A stretch of 14,222 bases of DNA from contig JAJYBQ010000032.1 in NCBI GenBank assembly GCA_021778935.1, positions 1-14,222 on the forward strand, written 5' to 3'. The notes beneath the pieces were generated by a model. That model was not told where the DNA came from, ran no database searches, and was given only the letters and a program-made list of their open reading frames with translations. Position numbers and translations under genes: made by a program. The stretch is from Pseudomonadota bacterium (GTDB taxonomy: Bacteria; Pseudomonadota; Gammaproteobacteria; Burkholderiales; Burkholderiaceae). This document shows, in pieces, positions 1 through 7,979 of the stretch (positions are counted from its first letter, which is position 1; each line of letters starts with the position of its first letter).

Positions 1-809
1 CCCACTGGCACGATGAAGGTCGCGCTGCGCAGCGCCAGTCCGAGGCTCTCCAGCATGAGCGCCCCCGAAAACGCGACCGGATGCCGCAAGAGGCGGAATG
101 TGACCCACGCCTCGAGCGCACCGGCGGACAGCCCCGCCAGTTGCCAGAAGATGGTGGACACCAGGGCGCCGTGCTTGCCGTACAACCCGCGGACCGTCTC
201 GTCGAGACGGCCCATGTTGGCCGCCCATTCGTGGTGTCGCCCGAGGATCGCCTGGATCAGCCGTTCCAGCATCTGGAACAACCCCCAGTGGTGCTGCAAC
301 ATGATGAACACCACGATGACCGGAGCGACGACGGCGACGCCGACCAGCGCATCGGTGACGATCGCATGGTCGCGCACGGAATGCGCCAGGATCGCGATTC
401 CGACCAGGGTGAAGACCAACTGGCTCACCAGGGTCAGAGAAACCTCCACCACCACGCTCGCGGCTGCGACGTCCCAGGCCACACCGCGGCGCGCCACCAG
501 ACGGATCCCCACCAGTTCTCCACCCGCCCGGGCGACCGGCAGCAGGCCGTTGATCGACTCGCGAACGCCGCCGACCCACAAGAGGAAGGGGAAGGCGGCC
601 CGCGGTTCGCCGCGCAGCAGCCGGCGCCAACCCACGACGTCCAGCCCGATCGGCAGCAGGTGGAGCGGCACCAGCCAGAGCAGCGTCCACCCGGCCGTTG
701 CGAGCATGCCGAAGATGCCGCCCGCTCCTTCCCGAATCACCAGTACCGTCGCCGCCGCCACGCCGAGCAGCCCGGCCGCGAACATCCCGAAATGCGCGAT
801 GCGCTTCAT
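1..809 (-). CDS. hpnL: HpnL, hopanoid-cluster integral membrane protein (partial, 3' end outside window)
   Basis: This gene begins with ATG at 809 and runs off the left edge after 269 full codons with no stop. The translation is very hydrophobic, with membrane segments at about residues 5-25, 38-58, 115-142 and 152-172. It carries the segment ESINGLLPVARAGGE (about 84-98), which resembles the conserved N-x-LLP-x-x-R-x-GGE signature of the lysylphosphatidylglycerol synthase/flippase-like membrane family that includes HpnL. Its ATG overlaps the hpnN stop by four bases (ATGA), which indicates translational coupling within the hopanoid operon. HpnL proteins are recognised by co-occurrence with hopanoid genes, and their biochemical role is not established. 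A part in moving or modifying a membrane lipid is an inference from the family fold. A more general flippase-like protein would look the same, but the position directly after hpnN favours HpnL. Confidence 0.85.
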   Translation of the reverse strand, partial: MKRIAHFGMFAAGLLGVAAATVLVIREGAGGIFGMLATAGWTLLWLVPLHLLPIGLDVVGWRRLLRGEPRAAFPFLLWVGGVRESINGLLPVARAGGELVGIRLVARRGVAWDVAAASVVVEVSLTLVSQLVFTLVGIAILAHSVRDHAIVTDALVGVAVVAPVIVVFIMLQHHWGLFQMLERLIQAILGRHHEWAANMGRLDETVRGLYGKHGALVSTIFWQLAGLSAGALEAWVTFRLLRHPVAFSGALMLESLGLALRSATFIVPV

Positions 810-3502
810 GCGTCTTCCGATGGCGACGGCGTCGCCAGCATCAACAGCGCGGGCAATACGACGAGGGTGCAGAGCAGGACCATGACCAGGGCCAGGCTCA
901 AGGTCTTCCCCAGGCTGGCCATGCCCGGATCCGAGGAAACGGCCATGCTGCCGAACGAGCTGAGCGTCGTGACGCCGCTGAACAGCACGGCCGCGGGCGT
1001 GCTGGTCTGCAGCAGGTGGGCGATCGGCACGCCCTGGCGCCAGCGCGCCACGACGTAGATCGCGAACGCCACCCCGAGACCGATCAGCAGGGGCAGGACG
1101 ATGATGTTGCCGAGATTGAACGGCAGGCCCAGCAAGCTCATGACGGCCACGGTATAGGCGGCGGCCATCAGCAGGGGAACCATGATCAGCGCCATTTCGA
1201 CCCAGCGGCGCAGCACCACCAGCAGCAGGCAGACGATGCCGACCAGGGCGATGGCGCTGGCCTCGCGAAATGCGCCGGCAACGGCGTCCCCCCCTTCCAC
1301 CAGCAGGACCGGCGTTCCCGCCGCCCGGGGTGCGACCTTGCGCACCGCGGCGACGAAGCGCTCCATGGCCGGGATCCCGCTGAGGTCGTCCTTCGGGAAC
1401 ACTTCCACCCGCGCCTGCCCGTCGGCTGCGACGTACCGCCGGCGCAGGTCGTCGGGCAGGTCCGGCAGCGCGACCGGCGCCGCCGTCAGCGCCCGGGCCA
1501 GACGGTTCAACTCCCCGGGAAGCCCTCCCATGACGCCCTGCTGCAATGCCGCCCACGGCGTCCCCGACGCACCGAACCGCGCCCGGAAGTCCCGCAATGC
1601 CGCGCCCAGGGACGCCGCGCTCCGGCGCAGCGCCGCATCACCGTCCCGCGCCGCAGCCTGGTCCGGCAAGCGCGCCAGATCCGCCTGCAGTCGTGCGGCG
1701 GCCGCGGCAAGGCCGGGGCCGGGAACCGCGGGGACCGCCGCTGCCTGCAAGGAAAAGGGCGGCACCAGCATCTGGAGGTTCTGCAGGATCGCCAGCTTCG
1801 GATCCTGTTGCGCGGGAACGAAACTCGCCAGTGTCAGCGCCCGGGAAACCTCCGGCAAGCGTCCGAGGCGGTCGGCGAGACGGCCGGCCGCCGCCAGATC
1901 GGGCGCAACGACCTCGATCCGGTACGGCGACGTCTGCCGGTCCTGCAGCAGCTTGTGGAACACCCGGACCCCTTCGGCGTCGGGATCGATCATGTTGAGG
2001 GGATTGAAGTCGAAGCGCACCTGCGCGATCAGCGGAATCGCCCCCAGGAACAGGACGACCGCCCCGGCAATGATCCGCCGGCCGTAGCGATGGATCGGAT
2101 GGCGATCGACCGCCAGATCATGCGTCGTCACGTGAATCACCGGCTGCGCCGCATCGACCGCGCGCAGCGGCCACAGCGTCAACAGCGCCGGCAGGAGCGT
2201 GAGCGTCACCAGCAGCGCGACGAACATGCCGATGCCCGAGATCAAGCCGAGATCCATCATGCCCGCATAGCGCGTCGGGATGAACGAGAAGAAGCTGATG
2301 GCCGCGGCGAATGCCGCCAGGCTGAGCGCACCGCCCAGTCCGGTCGCCACGATCCGCAGCGCGGTGGAGTGCGGGGCGCCGTCGTGGATCTCTTCGCGAT
2401 ACCGCAGGCAGAACTGAATGCCGAAATCCACGCCCAGCCCGATGAAGAGCACCGCGAACGCCACCGAAAGCAGGTTGAACGGGCCGACCGCGGCCAGCGC
2501 CACCGCGGTTGTCAGGATCATGCCGGCGATCAGGCTGGCCAGCACCGCGACGACCAGCCGCCCCGACCGCAGCGAGACGGCGAGCAGCAGCAACTCCAGA
2601 CCCAGGGTCAGGCCCAAGGCCATACCGGCGCCTTCCGAGACGGTCTTGATCTGTTCGTTGTCCAGCAGTGCGTCGCCGGTCAGGCCGATATGGACGCCGT
2701 GCGCCGCATCCAACCCCAGCCTGGCGATCTCGGCCCGCAGCGCCCGGATCGGCCCGGCGGCCGGCTGCAGGGAATGGAGATCGCGCACCGGATTGAGGAT
2801 GAGGAAGCGTTGTCGCGCCGACGCGACGCCGTCGCCGCCGGCCATCAATTCGTCCCACCGCAGCGGGGCCGTGCGCCCTTCCTGTTTCGCTTGAATGGAA
2901 GCGGTCAGCTGATCGAGCAGCGGCGCGAGCCCCGGTACGGCCTGCCCACCGTCGCTCCGCTGTCGGATCGCGGTATCGAGCAGACCGAAGAGTCCTTGCA
3001 GGCTGGCATCCTGGGCCAGACTGGCGATGAGCGGCTGGGCGGCGGCGATGCGGTCCGCCAGTTTCTGCAACGCAGGCGGATCGAGAAACAACAGTCCGTT
3101 GCGCTGAAAGAACGCGTCGCCCCCCGGCGCATAGACGCCGGTGAATTCCGACGGATGTGCGTGCGCCCACGCCGCGAGGCGATCCAGCGCGCTCGCCGCC
3201 AGTCCCGAGGAGTCACCCTCGATCACCGCGACCAGCGTGTTCGTCGTTTGCGGAAACTCGCGCTCGAAATGCTGCTCGTCGCGCTGGAACGGCAAGTCGT
3301 GCGACAGAATGCCGCTGGTATCGGAGTCGATATCGAAGTGGGTCGCGCTGTAGTACGACGCCGCCACCAGCAGCGCCGCAGCGGCGACGACCACGGCTCG
3401 CGCATGGCGGCTGGAGCCCTCGACCAGCCGCAGGATGCCTACCATGTAGCGCCGCCCCAGCGCCCGCAACCGGGGCTCAGCCCGGCGCCAGATCGAGTTC
3501 AC
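806..3502 (-). CDS. hpnN: HpnN, RND-family hopanoid transporter
   Basis: This 898-residue protein has the two-fold RND/MMPL architecture. TM1 lies at about 36-53, followed by a large periplasmic loop to about 288 and a membrane block at about 293-445. Another TM at about 472-492 leads to a second large loop, and a final membrane block ends at about 890. TM4 contains GLGVDFGIQF (355-364), the sterol-sensing-like RND motif with Asp359. HpnN moves hopanoids from the inner membrane towards the outer membrane, as shown in Rhodopseudomonas palustris, and the Burkholderia protein has a solved structure. The start is GTG at 3502: a GGAGG lies 10 bases upstream, and the gene overlaps the end of hpnK by 26 bases. 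An ATG at 3445 (residue 20) is possible but has a weaker ribosome site. The length suits the family. Function is assigned by family and context with high confidence. Confidence 0.93.
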   Translation of the reverse strand: MNSIWRRAEPRLRALGRRYMVGILRLVEGSSRHARAVVVAAAALLVAASYYSATHFDIDSDTSGILSHDLPFQRDEQHFEREFPQTTNTLVAVIEGDSSGLAASALDRLAAWAHAHPSEFTGVYAPGGDAFFQRNGLLFLDPPALQKLADRIAAAQPLIASLAQDASLQGLFGLLDTAIRQRSDGGQAVPGLAPLLDQLTASIQAKQEGRTAPLRWDELMAGGDGVASARQRFLILNPVRDLHSLQPAAGPIRALRAEIARLGLDAAHGVHIGLTGDALLDNEQIKTVSEGAGMALGLTLGLELLLLAVSLRSGRLVVAVLASLIAGMILTTAVALAAVGPFNLLSVAFAVLFIGLGVDFGIQFCLRYREEIHDGAPHSTALRIVATGLGGALSLAAFAAAISFFSFIPTRYAGMMDLGLISGIGMFVALLVTLTLLPALLTLWPLRAVDAAQPVIHVTTHDLAVDRHPIHRYGRRIIAGAVVLFLGAIPLIAQVRFDFNPLNMIDPDAEGVRVFHKLLQDRQTSPYRIEVVAPDLAAAGRLADRLGRLPEVSRALTLASFVPAQQDPKLAILQNLQMLVPPFSLQAAAVPAVPGPGLAAAAARLQADLARLPDQAAARDGDAALRRSAASLGAALRDFRARFGASGTPWAALQQGVMGGLPGELNRLARALTAAPVALPDLPDDLRRRYVAADGQARVEVFPKDDLSGIPAMERFVAAVRKVAPRAAGTPVLLVEGGDAVAGAFREASAIALVGIVCLLLVVLRRWVEMALIMVPLLMAAAYTVAVMSLLGLPFNLGNIIVLPLLIGLGVAFAIYVVARWRQGVPIAHLLQTSTPAAVLFSGVTTLSSFGSMAVSSDPGMASLGKTLSLALVMVLLCTLVVLPALLMLATPSPSEDA

Positions 3503-4400
3503 GGAAACTCATCCTCCGGTAGCCTGCGTCGTCGAGCGCCATCCGGACGGCCGGGCTCAACAGCGCGGCGAGTTCGTCCTCCTGGCGATAGTCCGGCATG
3601 CGCCGCACGAGTTCGGCGGTGCGCGCCGCCGCCGGGTGGAAATACAGTTCGCTCACTCCGTCGGGAAGTCGCCGCAACCGCTGCAGCAGCGCCGCTTCGT
3701 TCCAGGCGCCCGTGTTCGAAAGGCCGAACAGGTAGTCGTTGTGGCAGACCCCCGCGCGGCGGATGCGCCGCCGCAGCAGCGCCAGCCAGGGCGCCAGGAA
3801 CCCCGCCCGGACGAGGCGGCCGAGGATGCCGCCGTCACGCAGTCCGCCGTGGTTCCAGGGCTCATACGGGAGACGCACGCCGCGCAGGCCATAGTCGCGT
3901 CCGACATCGAGAATCAGTGCCAGGACGGTGGGATGGACGTGCATGTGCTTGTGCGCATTGACGTGATCCAGTTCGAGCCCGGTGGCGCGGAAGGCGTCGA
4001 ATTGTGCCCGGACCTCGGCCGCCAGCTGCCGGCGCACGCGCGGCAGGAAGAAGAAGCGTACGCCCGGGCCGAACTGGCCCGCGCGAAACTCGCCATCCGG
4101 CGTCACGAGGTCCGGAATGGCGTCCGGCGGCAACACGCTGCGCCCATCGACCAGCGTGCAGTGCAGGCCGACGCGCAGCCCCGGCGTGCGCCGGGCGCGG
4201 GCAACCGCGTCCGCGGCTGCCGGCGCGCCGACCATCAGGCTCGTCGTCGTCAGGATGCCTTCACGGTACGCGCGCTCCACCGCTTCGTTGACCGCCACGT
4301 CGAGACCGAAATCATCCGCCGTGACGATCACGCGCTTCGCGCCCGCGCGTTCAGCCGCCCCGGCGCGCCGCGCATCGGTGCCCAATGTGTTCCTGCTCAA
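3477..4400 (-). CDS. hpnK: HpnK, YdjC/ChbG-type deacetylase of glycosylated hopanoid
   Basis: The protein (about 307 residues) belongs to the YdjC/ChbG carbohydrate deacetylase family. Visible motifs are VTADDFGL (26-33, acidic pair Asp29-Asp30), GLHCTL (78-83) and the histidine cluster DHVNAHKHMHVHP (145-157), the expected metal and catalytic site. In Burkholderia cenocepacia, HpnK removes the acetyl group from GlcNAc-BHT made by HpnI, which fits its place beside hpnI and hpnJ. The start is uncertain. TTG at 4400 gives a 4-base overlap (TTGA) with the hpnJ stop but has no clear Shine-Dalgarno. TTG at 4385 has AGGA five bases upstream. GTG at 4331 would begin right at the first motif strand, which is probably too short. 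The 3' end overlaps hpnN by 26 bases. Confidence 0.9.
   Translation of the reverse strand: MSRNTLGTDARRAGAAERAGAKRVIVTADDFGLDVAVNEAVERAYREGILTTTSLMVGAPAAADAVARARRTPGLRVGLHCTLVDGRSVLPPDAIPDLVTPDGEFRAGQFGPGVRFFFLPRVRRQLAAEVRAQFDAFRATGLELDHVNAHKHMHVHPTVLALILDVGRDYGLRGVRLPYEPWNHGGLRDGGILGRLVRAGFLAPWLALLRRRIRRAGVCHNDYLFGLSNTGAWNEAALLQRLRRLPDGVSELYFHPAAARTAELVRRMPDYRQEDELAALLSPAVRMALDDAGYRRMSFRELDLAPG
3513..3517 (-). promoter_or_regulatory. Ribosome binding site for hpnN
   Basis: The minus strand reads GGAGG ten bases before the GTG at 3502, inside the last codons of hpnK. It is the main reason to choose the GTG start over the ATG at 3445, and it lets ribosomes load on hpnN independently of coupling. 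Confidence 0.6.
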
Positions 4401-5818
4401 CTATGGCGCTGGCGCAGGAATCGCATGAACTCCACCCCCTCGCGCAGGCGTCGCTTCATCATCTGCGAGTCGCGCAGCATCTCCCCGGTGATTGCCGCAA
4501 TCTTGCCGGCACGGAAGTAGAACTGCTTGTAGAAGGTTTCGACCGAATCGAAGATCTGGGTCGCGCCCAGGTGCGGGTAGCTGAGCGGGCTGATCTGGAT
4601 GCCGCGATCGTTGACGAGTTCGCCCTCGTTCATCTCGGTCAGCCAGCCTTCCTCCTTCGCCTGACGATACAGGTAGGTACCGGGATAGGGCGCGGCGATC
4701 GACACCTGGATGGTGTGCGGGTTGATGTCCTTGGCGAAGCGGATCGTCTCTTCGATCGTCTCCTTGGTCTCGCCCGGCAGGCCGAGGATGAACGTGCCGT
4801 GGATCGCGATGCCCAGCTTGCGGCAATCCCGGGTGAACTCGCGCGCCTTCTCGACCTTCAGACCCTTCTTGATGTTGTTGAGGATCTGCTGGTTGCCGCT
4901 CTCGTAGCCCACGAGGAGCAGACGCAGTCCGTTTTCCTTGAGCACCTTGAGCGTTTCATAGGGGACGTTGGCCTTGGCGTTGCACGACCAGGTTACGCCG
5001 AGCGCGCCCAATCCGCGCGCGATCGCCTCGGCGCGCGGCAGATCGTCGGTGAACGTGTCGTCGTCGAAGAAGATTTCCTCGACCTGCGGAAACGCCTTCT
5101 GGATATAGCGGATTTCCTCGAGCACGTTCTCCGGGCTGCGCACGCGGTAGCGGCTGCCGCCCACCGTCTGCGGCCAGAGGCAGAACGTGCACTTGGAACG
5201 GCAGCCCCGCCCGGTGTAGAGCGAGATGTAGGGATGCTTCAAATAGCCGATGAAATAGTCTTCCACCCGCAGGTCGCGCTTGTAGACCTCGGAGACGAAC
5301 GGCAGGCTGTCCATGTCCTCGATCATCGCCCGGTCGGGAGTGCGCACGATCTCGCCGCTGCCATCCCGGAAGCACAGGCCGTCGACCTCCGCCAGCGGCC
5401 GCCCCTCGGCGACCTCCTTGAGGGTGAAATCGAATTCCTCGCGCGCCACGAAATCGATCGCCGTCGACGCCCGCAAGGACTCATCCGGCTCGACCGCGAC
5501 CTTGGCGCCGACGAAGCCGATCATCAGCTTCGGATACGCTTCTTTGAGCGCCTCGGCAACGCGCACGTCCGAGGGAAAGGACGGCGTGCTGGTGTGGATC
5601 ACGCACAACTCGAAATCCCCGGCGATCTTGATGGTTTCCGCCAGGCTGAGATCCGATGCCGGGGCATCCACCAGCCGACTGTCCGGAATCATCGCCGCCG
5701 GCTGGGCCAGCCAGGTCGGGAACCAGAACGAACGGATTTCGCGCTTGGCCTGATACCGCGCGCCCGCACCGCCATCGAAACCGTCGAAGGACGGCGCCTG
5801 CAAAAACAAGGTCTTCAT
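4397..5818 (-). CDS. hpnJ: HpnJ, radical SAM enzyme of the hopanoid cyclitol ether pathway
   Basis: This 473-residue protein has an N-terminal cobalamin-binding-like region (about 1-150) followed by a radical SAM domain. The [4Fe-4S] ligands are Cys206, Cys210 and Cys213 in CRSKCTFC (CX3CX2C). Downstream are typical core strands, including EIFFDDDTF and GTFILGLPGE. In Burkholderia cenocepacia, HpnJ is needed to turn glucosaminyl-BHT into the BHT cyclitol ether, proposed to be a radical ring contraction. The ATG at 5818 overlaps the hpnI stop by four bases (ATGA), and AGGAGT lies six bases upstream, so this start is well supported. The frame stays open far upstream, but that stretch is the coding region of hpnI read in another frame. 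Confidence 0.94.
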   Translation of the reverse strand: MKTLFLQAPSFDGFDGGAGARYQAKREIRSFWFPTWLAQPAAMIPDSRLVDAPASDLSLAETIKIAGDFELCVIHTSTPSFPSDVRVAEALKEAYPKLMIGFVGAKVAVEPDESLRASTAIDFVAREEFDFTLKEVAEGRPLAEVDGLCFRDGSGEIVRTPDRAMIEDMDSLPFVSEVYKRDLRVEDYFIGYLKHPYISLYTGRGCRSKCTFCLWPQTVGGSRYRVRSPENVLEEIRYIQKAFPQVEEIFFDDDTFTDDLPRAEAIARGLGALGVTWSCNAKANVPYETLKVLKENGLRLLLVGYESGNQQILNNIKKGLKVEKAREFTRDCRKLGIAIHGTFILGLPGETKETIEETIRFAKDINPHTIQVSIAAPYPGTYLYRQAKEEGWLTEMNEGELVNDRGIQISPLSYPHLGATQIFDSVETFYKQFYFRAGKIAAITGEMLRDSQMMKRRLREGVEFMRFLRQRHS

Positions 5819-6948
5819 CGCAACACTCCTTTTTCCATCCGGCCATCCGCGCCGACCGCGAAATGTTCCTGCCGCCAACGCACCTGCCTGCCCAACCACG
5901 CGTGCAGCCAGATGGCAAAACCCAGAAAATCCACCGCCAGGAAGGTCCAGTCCGTCATCGGCATGACCTTCCGCCACCGTCGCTGCGCGGCGACATGCAA
6001 TGCGCAACGCAAGGTCAACGCAGCGGCCAGCGCGACCCATCCTCCGCTCCCCAGCGGCGCCACCAGTACGGCCAGCGGCAGAGGAAGCGTCAAGACGGAG
6101 AATGCATGTCCCATCGGCTGCACCGTGCGCACCGTCCGCGACCAGCGCAGCGCATGGCGATAGCTGCTTGCCAGGCCGTCTTCGTGGACGCGCGTGTCGA
6201 CGAGCCGATCCGACAGCACGGTACGCAGCCCCAGCGCGCGTGTGCGCGCGCCGAGCAGGTAGTCGTCGGCCAGGTGGTCGGCCAATGCGGCGAAACCACC
6301 GATGGCATCGAGGGCCGCCCGGCGCAATGCCAGGCTTGCACCGCCGCAGAACGTGTTCGGGCCCAGAAACTGCGCCACCAGCACGGAGGGCGCGAATCCC
6401 TCGTTGATCCATTGCGCCAACAGGCGCGACGCCACCGCGCCATCGGGCACGCCGCGATACAGGCAGGTGACGACGCCCACGCCGGAATCGGCGAACGGCG
6501 CCACCACGTCGCGCAGATATCCCGGCTCCACCCGCACGTCGGCATCGCTCAGGACCAGGACCTCGTGGCGGGCCTCGCCGAGCATGTTGTGCAGATTGCT
6601 CACCTTGCGATTGGCACCGAGCACCCGGCCATCGATCACCAGCCGCAGGTCCCGCTGCGGAAACTCCTGCTGCAGACGGCGCACTATCGCGGCCGCGGGA
6701 TCGCCGCCATGGTGGACGCCGAAGACGATCTGGAAATCCGGGTATTCCTGCGCGCAGAAGCTGTGCAGGTTTTCGTAGAGGCCGGGCTCCTCGCCGTGCA
6801 GCGGCTTAAGGATGGTGACCGGGGGTGCATAGGGCGCGGCACCGGCGGCGCCAGCCGCCCGACGCGGGCCGCGCAGCAGCGCGGCAATCGCCGCGGCCTC
6901 ATACGTGATGCCGGGCACGACGAGCAGGGGAAGCCAGGCGGCGATCAT
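5815..6948 (-). CDS. hpnI: HpnI, GT2-type hopanoid glycosyltransferase
   Basis: This 377-residue membrane glycosyltransferase resembles ceramide glucosyltransferases. An N-terminal TM segment (about 2-24) precedes a GT-A catalytic domain starting with VTILKPLHGEEPGL (44-57). The nucleotide-sugar metal motif is SDADVRV (134-140, Asp-Ala-Asp 135-137). A further Asp pair sits at 228-229, and the acceptor-side (Q/R)XXRW motif is RHALRW (264-269). Hydrophobic segments follow at about 283-318 and 334-352. In Burkholderia, HpnI transfers N-acetylglucosamine from UDP-GlcNAc to bacteriohopanetetrol; HpnK and HpnJ then act on the product. ATG at 6948 overlaps the hpnA stop by four bases (ATGA), so translation is likely coupled. 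The ribosome site (AGGCGGG) is modest. The length and motif set match the family. Confidence 0.93.
   Translation of the reverse strand: MIAAWLPLLVVPGITYEAAAIAALLRGPRRAAGAAGAAPYAPPVTILKPLHGEEPGLYENLHSFCAQEYPDFQIVFGVHHGGDPAAAIVRRLQQEFPQRDLRLVIDGRVLGANRKVSNLHNMLGEARHEVLVLSDADVRVEPGYLRDVVAPFADSGVGVVTCLYRGVPDGAVASRLLAQWINEGFAPSVLVAQFLGPNTFCGGASLALRRAALDAIGGFAALADHLADDYLLGARTRALGLRTVLSDRLVDTRVHEDGLASSYRHALRWSRTVRTVQPMGHAFSVLTLPLPLAVLVAPLGSGGWVALAAALTLRCALHVAAQRRWRKVMPMTDWTFLAVDFLGFAIWLHAWLGRQVRWRQEHFAVGADGRMEKGVLR
5825..5830 (-). promoter_or_regulatory. Ribosome binding site for hpnJ
   Basis: AGGAGT on the minus strand lies six bases before the hpnJ ATG, within the last codons of hpnI. It fixes the start at 5818 rather than anywhere in the long open frame upstream. 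Confidence 0.6.
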
Positions 6949-7979
6949 CCCGCCTGCCCCGCCAGCGCCTGCACCACCGGCGCGTCGCGCCGGAACCAGC
7001 GCACTGCATCCGCGAACGCTTCCTCCGCGGGACGGTGGACATACCCGAGTTCGCGCTCCGCCTTCGCCGACGAGAACAGCATCGCCCCGGCGCTCATTCG
7101 CAGCTCATCCACGGTCACCCGCGGCAAGCCGCCGGACACGCGCGCCCAGAGCTCGGCACCCAGCGCCACCGGATAGAGCGGAAGACGCGGCAGGCGCACG
7201 CGCGGCGGCGAGCAGCCGGCGATGGCGGCAATACGCGTGAAGATCGCCTGCAGCGACAGGTTGTCGCCGCCCAGGATGTAGCGCTCGCCGATCTTGCCGC
7301 GCTCGAAGGCCAGCCAGTGGCCCTGCGCGACATCGTCGACATGCACGATATTCAGCCCGGTATCCACGTACGCCGGCATTTTTCCCGCGGCGGCATCGCG
7401 CACCATGCGCCCGGTCGGCGTCGGCTTCACATCGCCGGGACCGATCGGAGTGGAAGGATTGACGATCACGGCGGGCAGACCGGCATCGCGGCAAAGCCCG
7501 CGCACCGCCTCTTCCGCCAGGAATTTGGACCGCTTGTAGTGCCCGATCATGCCGGCCAGGCTGGACGGGGTTTCCTCGTCGGCCGGCTGCCCGTCGGCGC
7601 GCTTGCCCAATACGGCGACGCTGCTGGTATAGACGATCCGCGTCACCCCCGCATCGAGCGCCGCGCGCAGGAGGGCCACCGTACCGTCGACATTGCTGGC
7701 GTACATCGCGGCGGGATCCGGCACCCACAGCCGGTAATCGGCAGCGACATGGAACAACGCGTCGCAGCCGGTGACGGCCCGCCGCAGGCTGGCGACGTCG
7801 CGGAGGTCGCCGGCCACCACCTCGACGCCGGCCTGCCGCCAGCGCTCCCCGCTTGCGCCAAGGCGCGCGGTTCCGCCGTCCGGGCGGATCAGGACGCGCA
7901 GGTCGACCCCGCGAGCAAGCAGCATCCGCTCGACGGCCGCGCCCACGAACCCCGACGCCCCGGTCAGCAAAGCCTTCAC
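6945..7979 (-). CDS. hpnA: HpnA, hopanoid-associated NAD(P)-dependent SDR/sugar epimerase-like protein
   Basis: This 344-residue extended short-chain dehydrogenase/epimerase has the Rossmann glycine motif TGASGFVG (6-13), an acidic GDLRD segment (57-61), VYTSS (116-120) and the catalytic Tyr148-x-x-x-Lys152 in YKRSK. It is closest in appearance to the dihydroflavonol-reductase-like HpnA proteins of hopanoid clusters. The substrate has not been proven. Reduction or modification of the ribosylhopane side chain is an inference from its position between hpnG and hpnI. The start is GTG at 7979: GGAGGGG lies eight bases upstream and the GTG overlaps the hpnG stop by four bases (GTGA). The next gene, hpnI, overlaps its stop in the same way. 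Family assignment is firm; function is open. Confidence 0.9.
   Translation of the reverse strand: MKALLTGASGFVGAAVERMLLARGVDLRVLIRPDGGTARLGASGERWRQAGVEVVAGDLRDVASLRRAVTGCDALFHVAADYRLWVPDPAAMYASNVDGTVALLRAALDAGVTRIVYTSSVAVLGKRADGQPADEETPSSLAGMIGHYKRSKFLAEEAVRGLCRDAGLPAVIVNPSTPIGPGDVKPTPTGRMVRDAAAGKMPAYVDTGLNIVHVDDVAQGHWLAFERGKIGERYILGGDNLSLQAIFTRIAAIAGCSPPRVRLPRLPLYPVALGAELWARVSGGLPRVTVDELRMSAGAMLFSSAKAERELGYVHRPAEEAFADAVRWFRRDAPVVQALAGQAG

Noticed and set aside
194..210. Short hairpin CCGTCTC-GTC-GAGACGG in hpnL
   Set aside because: A 7-bp stem inside a GC-rich coding region is expected by chance and has no contextual support.
698..3961. A 1087-codon open frame on the plus strand
   Set aside because: It lies antisense to hpnL, hpnN and hpnK, is full of Arg, Gln, His and Asp repeats typical of a GC-rich shadow frame, and shows no family motif.
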